This document shows positions 56,604 through 64,000 of a DNA stretch of 64,000 nucleotides, piece after piece; positions within the stretch are counted from its first letter, which is position 1, and each line of letters opens with the position of its first letter. Source of the DNA: Vombatus ursinus (taxonomy: Eukaryota > Chordata > Mammalia > Diprotodontia > Vombatidae); assembly GCF_900497805.2 (NCBI RefSeq), contig NW_020953952.1:448848-512847 (forward strand). The letters run 5' to 3'. The notes beneath the pieces were generated by a model that saw only the letters and a program-made list of their open reading frames with translations, was not told the origin of the DNA and ran no database searches. Made by a program: the position numbers and the translations under genes.

Positions 56604-56810
56604 CAGCTCCTCAATTAACATCTAGACTGCTTTGGATTCCCTACAGGAATTAAATTTAGTTTCTTTGTGAATTCCTGTGTGAGCAATGAATTTCGGGAAT
56701 AGTTAAGGGTTAAGTCCTTTGGGACACAGACATCAAGAAAGCCTTCTATTCTGTTCCATCCTCTCCATTCTTGAGAGCACTATTTGCTCACCCTAGGAAG
56801 TTTAAAATGC
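56604..56810 (+). promoter_or_regulatory. Degraded promoter and exon 1 module of OR8U-c
   Basis: Aligned with 36484-36680 and 47860-48060. The homeodomain core CAATTAAC (56612-56619) is kept. The TATA-like AATAAAA of the sisters reads AAGAAAG (from 56735). The donor region reads CCCTAG|GAAGTT at 56797 where the sisters have CAG|GTAAGA or TAG|GTAAGA, so the T of the donor GT is missing. This suggests loss of the ancestral start or of its splicing, while the coding exon at 59999 is intact. Confidence 0.55.
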
Positions 56811-58400
56811 TCCAGAAAACTTGAGAACTCAGACCAGCTGTTTAACAGTTTAATAATATAATCTAGGCAATCAGGTAAGGTAGTGTTATAAGTTTGTATT
56901 TCATTGGATAATTTGAATAGAAAATTTCCTGCCAGCTAATTAGGAGAAAAACTGAAGTGATCATCCCTCAATTTATTTTCAGTCAAAAAACATTTATTAA
57001 GCATTGAGGCCAGGATGCAAGTTCTGGGGACACAAAGAAAGACAAAAACATCATCTGTGCTGGCAGAGAGCTTACGTTCTAATGGGGGAAACAACAGGTA
57101 AATAACTCAGTATGTGACAGATATATAGAGTATACATGGGAATATTTAAATACAGATTTTTGTACACTGTATATGACATATTTGGTGATTACTGAGTCCT
57201 TAGGCTAAACCTACACAAAAATCTAGTTAAATAATTTTAATCAAACAGAATTATCAAGTTAGAACTGGAAGGGACTTTAGAAATCACCTCATCCAACCTC
57301 ATACAATCTTACATCCATAGAGAGTAAGTCATTTACCCAAAGTCACTCAGGCAATAGGTGAAAGAACCAGGATTCTAATGCAGGTCCTCCAATTGCAAAT
57401 CCAGCACTTTTCCCACAATACCAGACTGGATTGCTCACTACTGATTAGGCAGATCAATCAAACAGCACTTCATTAACAGTTTAATAACCATTGAATTAGG
57501 AAAAAAGACATAACCATCTAATTCTTGATAACTATAAATAGTTCCTCTTCCTATTAATTATATTGGTGGGTGAGGGTCTGACATTTGTGAAGGATTGGAA
57601 TCAAACGTAGCCTCAGACACGTACAAGCTTTCTGACCCTGGGTAAGTCAGAACTGTTTACCTCAGTTCTTCATCTGTAAAATGAACTGGAAGAGGCAGTG
57701 ACAAACATATTAACCAACTACAGTAACAAATATTGTCACTTACAAATAAATATTCATGAAGCAAAGATAATGAAATATTAGTTCCTTAATTTGTGTCACA
57801 TATTCTTGTTGTAAAAAGCAATTAGGACTCTAGGAGAAGGTACAGGCTAAAAAATAGGTCTAAGAGAGGTTTAAACAAATTTAGGTTTATTCAAATGAAG
57901 AATGGCTTATAATGGGATCTATTTATTAGTAGAAGTTTGAATACTTGGAAGATGTGAGGATCTTTGAGGACAATCCCAATTAGCTCTTGATGCCTCTGTC
58001 TGAAATAGGTTACCAGACAGCATGGAAGAAGGCAATTCTTACATTGTTAGGGATGTTCAGAGGACATCTCTCATCTTTTAATGTCATAGGTCCTTTAAAA
58101 TAATCCTTGGTGCCACTGTGGCACACAGAATGATGGACAGGCTAAACAACCTGTCTAACTCAAAATTGTATCTCTTCAGTTTTAAAATGAAGGAGAAATG
58201 ATCCCCAGAGCTGGCCCTTCCACCCAAAATCACCTTTTATTTATTTTGCATACTCCTGTATATAAACATATATCTCCCCCAATAGAGTATGACCTCTTTG
58301 AATATGAAACTATATTACTTGGTTTTGTTTGAGATGACTATAGAACATCAGTTTCAAATGTTCAGTGGTAATAGGTGAAACATAAGCTGAAAGTTGAGAA
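56811..58400. other. Intron of OR8U-c, first part
   Basis: A marsupial interspersed repeat piece lies near 56970-57180, a MIR-like piece near 57250-57410, and a SINE-like piece near 57590-57705 ('tgaccctgggtaagtcag'). 57720-58400 is unassigned. No gene is seen. Confidence 0.5.
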
Positions 58401-59120
58401 CTTAGTTCTGGGTATGTAGATCTGGGTATCATCTGCTTAGAGATGAGAGTTGAACCCATGGAACTTGAGATCAGCAAGAGATAAGGGCAGCAAAAGGAGT
58501 GGTCCCAAGACAGTGCTTTAGGCCATACCTCTGCTTTGAGCTCTTAAGTGGAATGATGATCTTGAAAAAGGAGCTGAGGATTGACAAGACAGATGGTAGG
58601 GAAATCAAGAGAAAACAGTGTTGTGCATAGAGGGAATGCAAGGAAGAGAGAGTGATCACTCGTGTAAAATGCTATGGAGAGGGTAAAGATTGGGGGGAAC
58701 TGTCCAGAAATCTCTGGGAGCTTTGGAGAATACCATTTCATTTGAATGAGGTCAGAATTCAGACTATAAAGAATGGAGAGGTATGTGAGAGAAGTAGAGG
58801 GAGTATATCTAAGATTCTCCCTGTCTCCACAGACCCAGCCCCACACTGAGGAGCTTGGCTGTGAAAGGGAAGACAGATTGAAGGAATGGTTGGATCAATT
58901 AAGGATGATGAAGATGGTGATGATGATTGTGAAAACAATAGCAGAATTCCAGTGATAAGATTTTGCAATAGTCCAGGCAAGAATTGATAAGTGTCTGAAT
59001 CAGAGTGATAGCTATGTGAGTAGAAAGAAAGGAAACAATGTGTGAGACAGAGTTTGAATAGAATCTATGAGACAGCAGCTGATAGGACATGGGATGTAAC
59101 GGAAAGAAAACAATAAACAA
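58400..59120 (-). mobile_element. L2-type LINE, antisense
   Basis: Antisense landmarks of the L2 reverse transcriptase: 'gggtatcatctgcttagaga', 'gttgaacccatggaacttga', 'tgctatggagaggg' and 'ttgcaatagtccaggcaaga'. The fragment is broken. Confidence 0.65.
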
Positions 59121-59307
59121 TCTAGTGGGAAAGACCAGTATCATTTTATTAACTCCACTCTTGATTTCTGTTTTCATCATTACCATCTTTTCTTTTTTCA
59201 TTATTGGCATTACTAAAATTCAAGCCAAATTTGGTTTCTATGTAATAGTTATACTAAAATAATTTATATGAACCACAATACCAAGCAAAATTCAGGGTGA
59301 TAAATAG

Positions 59308-59435
59308 TATATGTATACACATACACACACACACACATATGTGTGTGTGTGTATACATACATATATATGTACGTATGTACATACACATATATGTATGTAT
59401 GTGTGTATGTGTATATATATATATATATATATATA
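59308..59435. repeat. (CA)n/(GT)n/(TA)n microsatellite
   Basis: Compound run; the CA and GT blocks are self-complementary ('acacacatatgtgtgtgt') and could fold. Confidence 0.92.
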
Positions 59436-59989
59436 AAACAAAATAAGTTTGAATTTACGTGTCCAATTGACATAGGGACAGAGAGGAGCAGGGAAGAGTG
59501 AGAAATACAGAAAGAGAAAGCAGAGACAGAGACGGTGACAGAGAGAGAGAGAAAAAAGAGAGAAACTAAAAAAAAGTAGCAGTCATAGTAACTACACAAA
59601 GTACCTGTCAAGAAAAGCAAATATGAGTTTTTTATATACTGAGGATAATGTAGCATTACATATTGGAAAAACCCTAAGACTTGTAGTCATAGTCAACACT
59701 CTAAGTTATGCATGCCAACATTTTTTAGGTGAACAATCTTGGAAAACTCACAAACTCTGTGAGCCTTTTTACCTAATAGTAAAATGGATATAATAATCTT
59801 TGCATTACCTATCTCACTGCATTTTACTGAAACAAAAACTTGATAAAATTAAAAGAAAATAAAAAATGCTTTCTCAATATGAACAATTATTGTTAGCTAT
59901 GGTAATGGTGGCAGTGATTAAGAACATTATGCATCAAGACGAACCTGAAATCCAACATCTTTTATTTCATCCCTCCTCTAGGCTCCCAG

Positions 59990-59998
59990 ATGGAATAA
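59990..59998 (+). promoter_or_regulatory. Two-codon upstream ORF abutting the OR8U-c start
   Basis: ATG-GAA-TAA directly before the receptor ATG at 59999, 8 nt after the probable acceptor 'ctag' (AG 59980-59981). Confidence 0.7.
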
Positions 59999-60967
59999 AT
60001 GGCTGAGATTAATTTTACCCAGGTGACTGAGTTCATTCTCTTGGGCATCACTGACAAGCAGGAGCTGAAGATGCCCCTCTTCCTGGTGTTCGTCTTTATC
60101 TATGGGTTCACAGTGGGGGGCAATCTGGGTCTCATCATACTCATCAGAATGGACTCACGACTAAAAACCCCAATGTATTTCTTCCTAAGTCACCTTGCTT
60201 TTGTTGATTTCTGTTATTCTTCATCTATTACTCCCAAAATGTTAGGGAATTTTTTGTATGAGAAAAATACTATTTCTTTCAATGCGTGTGCTGCCCAACT
60301 TGGTTGCTTTCTTGCCTTCATGACAGCAGAATGCTTGCTGCTAGCTTCCATGGCCTATGATCGCTACATGGCCATTTGCAACCCTTTGCTTTATATGGTA
60401 CTGATGTCTCCTAAAATATGTATTCAACTTGTAGCTGTGCCTTATAGCTACAGCTTTCTGGTTGCAGTATTCCATGTTATCCTTACATTCCGCCTCTCCT
60501 ACTGTGGTTCCAACATTATCAACCATTTCTATTGTGATGACATGCCTCTCTTGAGGCTGTCCTGCTCTGACACCCACTCCAAACAAATATGGATTTTTGC
60601 CTGCGCAGGAATCATGTTTATCTCTTCTCTTATGGTTGTTTTTGTCTCCTACATGTATATTATCTCTGCAATTCTAAAGATGCATTCAGCTGAAGGCAGG
60701 CGCAAAGCCTTCTCCACCTGTGGCTCACACATGGTGGCTGTCACCATTTTCTATGGGACCTTAATATTTATGTACTTACAGCCCAGCTCAAACCATTCCC
60801 TTGATACAGATAAGATGGCCTCAGTCTTTTATACAGTGATCATTCCCATGTTAAATCCTTTGATCTACAGTTTGAGAAACAAAGAAGTGAAGGATGCTTT
60901 GAAGAGGGCCTTAAGCAATAGCAATCATGGCCTTATTGTAAAAAATAATAATAATAAATTGACTTAA
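59999..60967 (+). CDS. Olfactory receptor, OR8U-like (copy c), intact
   Basis: An odorant receptor of 322 residues with all family motifs: NFT at residue 5, [87 protein letters not shown] and [12 protein letters not shown]. It has [18 protein letters not shown] in TM3, different from both sisters. The C-terminus ends [10 protein letters not shown], where an AAT repeat codes for four asparagines just before the stop. The coding sequence has no lesion, but the aligned first-exon module upstream (56604-56810) is degraded, so expression may be reduced or may use another start site. Confidence 0.94.
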   Translation: MAEINFTQVTEFILLGITDKQELKMPLFLVFVFIYGFTVGGNLGLIILIRMDSRLKTPMYFFLSHLAFVDFCYSSSITPKMLGNFLYEKNTISFNACAAQLGCFLAFMTAECLLLASMAYDRYMAICNPLLYMVLMSPKICIQLVAVPYSYSFLVAVFHVILTFRLSYCGSNIINHFYCDDMPLLRLSCSDTHSKQIWIFACAGIMFISSLMVVFVSYMYIISAILKMHSAEGRRKAFSTCGSHMVAVTIFYGTLIFMYLQPSSNHSLDTDKMASVFYTVIIPMLNPLIYSLRNKEVKDALKRALSNSNHGLIVKNNNNKLT

Positions 60968-63481
60968 GAAACTGTTTTCTCTTTTTCTTCTTGCTTTGAA
61001 CATTATAACAAGATAGGAAAGTAATCCAGCTCTAGTGAGGGAAAATACTCATAGAAAGAAGGCACAGTCAGATAGGATGGACATAAAGTGAATGCCGTAT
61101 CCACTGGCATCCTGAATGGAGTTAGGTGCCCTGGAAGCTTCCATGCGCCTATTCCTGGAAAGTCCAGGGGTGGTGATGTCCATAACTCTCCATTTCTTCA
61201 CCTGACCACTGATCTAATTTGTCTTCCTGGAAGTAACCTTGTCCCCATGCTTACCCTCAAATTTAGGGTCGGGTGGGGTATGGAGGCTACAGACAAGTTT
61301 CTGCTCTAGATAAAAGTCTTAGTAGAAGTAGGATGGAGCTGATAGGAGACCAAAATCATATAGATTCTTATAGGCTCCTTGTTCAAATGGATTGATTACT
61401 TATGTTTTTGAAGAACATTTGATATTCCTTAGTGCTGTGATACTGTCTCCAGATCTTACAGGTGCTTGGAGAGAGCTAACCAAGTGTTGGTTTTGGAATT
61501 TCCCTTAAGCCTTCATAAAGACCCTTTGGCAAGCCCCATCTTTTTTACCAGAAGATTACAAGAACATCTGAGAGGAAGTAGCATTGTAACCGAGATCCAA
61601 AGCCTATCACACTCCCTTCCATGTCATTCCTCAAAGAGAGCTGAATTGTTGGTATCCTATGACAGCATCATTCCTGCTGAAAAACAGAAACATACAAACA
61701 ACAACAATGAAAGAAAAACAAAAAAACCTGTGGCTGCAGGACTGGCCTGGAATAAAGAGAACTGCCCTGATGGCTTAATCTATAGGTTATTTTCCCCCTC
61801 TGAAGCCCAGGCTTTCTCAGAAAGAATTGGCTATACTGAGGAAGGAAGTAGGGGCAAACAGGAAAGAGGGATTTTTAAAAAGCACCCAAGTGTCCTTTGT
61901 GGTAAACAGTCTTTCCAAATGTCTCTGAGGTCCTTACAAAACTTCTTGACATACCCCCTTCTCCTGCCTGTTTTGTTTTAATCATGACAGAGTCACCTGT
62001 AAAAAAATAATAGCTGACATTCCTAGTGCTCTTCACAATTTACAAAATGCTTCCTTCACAACAACATAGGGAGAAATGATGCCAGCAGTCACCAGCTCAA
62101 AGCCTCACATCTAGAAACAAATAGAGCTGGGAATTAGAAGCTGAATTTTTCCAACTACAGTAAACTTTAGGACATAGAGTATTAAAGACAGGACCTTAGA
62201 GATTATCTACTCCAGGGATTATAAATCTAGGGTTCCAAGTCCATGGATAGATTTTAGAAGGTTCTTAATTTTTAAAATATTTTTTAAAATATATTTCAAT
62301 AAAAATTCTTTTTCTTTGTAAGCTTGTGTATCTTATGCTATACCTTTAAAAACATTATTTTGAAATGAGGTTCATAGGACTGACCAGATGGCCAAATGGG
62401 CCTGTGAAAAAAAAAAAGATTAAGAAGACCTCTTCTAATCAAACCTCCCTATTTTGAAGAGGAGGAATTGAGTCTGAAGGAAGTTATGTTTTACCCAAAT
62501 TCAAATGAGTAAAAATTAGGAAAACCAGAAGCCTCCTCCTCTCCCCACCACCACACTACAATGTCTTTGTTTAAATCTCTTCAGTGACATGGAGCTCAGT
62601 ATATTACAAGCCAACCCATTTCCTGATAAGAACACACTAATTACTACCTTATGATAAATTCCCAGGAAAAGGTCTCATTGTAGTATTCAAGAAATGCTAG
62701 GCTGACAAAATTTAATGAGGTCTTCAGAATATTCATGGTGCTTGTTCATATCCATTGCTCTTTGTAATAATAGGCTAAATTGAAGAGGTCTAAAAGATGC
62801 CCAGCCTAAGTCATAATCATGTTATCTCCATGAAGAAACAAAGTCTTAGGAAATGTAAAAAGGGGTAGAGAGTAATCTCTTGTTTTGAGACCCACTACCT
62901 TAGTTCCATAGTAGCCCTGCTGTTATTGACTTTTTAGACCCATAGATTATGGAGTATTCTTTATAATAACACAATATAAGAAGAAATTGCAAAATGATCC
63001 ATGAAAACAGCAACCTGTAGCTTTAGGATTTGTGGACACACTGCCTTTGGGGTCACATGACCTGGGTCAAACTATCACCTGTGACACTCACTGCCTGTGT
63101 TTGACTTTAGTGAAGTCATTTAACACCAATGGGCCTCATTTCTTCATCTATAAAGCCAGGATTTTGAACTATGTGAGTTCTGAGGCCCCTTTCAGCTCTA
63201 CATCTGTAATTCTGTTGTGTTTAGGTCAGTTAAAAAAGTCAAAATCTAGGTTTTTCCTTGAACACATACCTGTGTTCCATGTCACCTGATCTTGTATTTT
63301 AAGGGGCACGTCCCATCACTCTAGCTACAATGTCCTCACTACCTTCAGTCTGAGAATTTATCTTTTTGATTCTCAAAACATAGGTCCCTGTTTCTCAATT
63401 CTACAACAAGTCCTGTTTCTTTGGATGCCAGGATAAACAGAGTGCTTCCCCCACAACAATCTTGTGAGATAGATATTACAA

Positions 63482-63520
<39 letters not shown>

Positions 63521-64000
63521 TGCATATATATATATAATATAACAATACTAGCCCATTATACAACTGAGGAAATCAAGGCTCCAAGTAGATAAATAACTTG
63601 CTTAGTTTCACTAGCAATTATTGAAGCCAGAACTTGAACCCAAGTCATCAGATTCCAATATCAATGATCTTTCTGTTATACCAGGCACCCTACTCAGTAA
63701 GTCTCAGAAGGGAATTTCTTTCCACAAGCTCTCTTTCTGTTGCCTGTGGGTGAATCATTACAATTGTTTCTTCAGAGAAATGATGTAATACAGGAATACA
63801 GGACTCCCAAAGGAGTCAAGATATCTCAGACAAATGTACTCAGGTTCCCTACAGTCTCCCAAGAACTGGTGTTCACAATGTCTGGAGCCCCTCAGGTATG
63901 TTCAGGTCTGTGAGATTTTGTTAGAACTAATGTATCATTTCTTTAATGTGTTCAAAGAAAGTAGGCAGAATCAACTAGATGGGAAGAATTAACATAAATA
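60968..64000. other. 3' end of window: old repeats only
   Basis: No gene is seen. MIR-like pieces lie near 62185-62240 and 63030-63220 ('aagtcatttaacaccaatgg'), and another near 63560-63660 looks antisense. A (TA)n run lies at 63482-63540. The open frame across 61466-61981 has no ATG at its start and no motif (see rejected items). If the spacing of the cluster continues, a further first-exon module could be expected beyond about 64 kb. Confidence 0.45.

Noticed and set aside
61466-61981. Open frame of 171 codons, the longest outside the receptors
   Set aside because: It begins at TTG, has no early ATG, shows no domain, repeat pattern or splice context that I recognise, and has an ordinary non-coding composition.
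1-64000. Endogenous retrovirus or LTR element
   Set aside because: I looked for paired long terminal repeats and for recognisable retroviral protein segments and found none that I could support. A few unassigned stretches (for example 38000-38500) could still hide a decayed LTR.

Overview
The window is nuclear DNA of a mammal, almost certainly a marsupial. The repeats show this: many copies of a tRNA-derived SINE of the MAR1/WSINE1 kind (head 'gcagctaggtggc', core 'gtgaccctgggcaagtcac'), marsupial-type L1 and HAL1-like LINE pieces, and old L2 and L3/CR1 LINEs. There are no operons, no bacterial signals, and no tRNA or rRNA genes. I cannot name the species.

The genes are one class II olfactory receptor (OR) cluster, all on the + strand. 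Each gene is a single intronless coding exon. Four OR5M-like genes come first: 2692-3627, 11260-12222, 20504-21466, and a frameshifted copy at 29303-30242. Three OR8U-like genes follow: 41170-42129, 50362-51303 and 59999-60967. From memory, OR5M and OR8U genes are also neighbours in the human OR cluster at 11q12, so this looks like the conserved block, expanded locally by tandem duplication.

Six of the seven genes have a recognisable upstream module 2.3-4.5 kb away. I read it as promoter plus noncoding first exon. In the OR5M copies the order is homeodomain core, EBF/Olf-1-type site (CCCNNGGG), TATA box, then a 5' splice donor 64-69 nt after the TATA box. The OR8U copies have a diverged version with AATAAAA in place of TATA and a donor 66 nt later. 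The third OR8U module (56604-56810) has lost both the AATAAAA element and the donor GT, although its gene is intact. No module was found for the first gene; it may lie outside the window.

Layout: 1-5.7 kb, OR5M-a and flanks; 5.8-12.2 kb, module, L3 LINE and OR5M-b; 12.2-15.5 kb, purine tract, L1 piece and SINEs; 15.6-21.5 kb, module, L3 LINE and OR5M-c; 21.9-23.2 kb, L1 tail with a nearly perfect 160-bp inverted repeat; 24.4-30.2 kb, module and OR5M pseudogene; 30.2-36.4 kb, boundary between subfamilies, holding a 2.66-kb HAL1-like insertion; 36.4-42.1 kb, module and OR8U-a; 42.3-46 kb, SINEs, L1 and L2; 47.8-51.3 kb, module and OR8U-b; 51.4-56.4 kb, L2, L3 and older repeats; 56.6-61 kb, module, L2 and OR8U-c; 61-64 kb, old repeats only.

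All similarity statements come from reading the sequence by eye. No alignment or database search was run.
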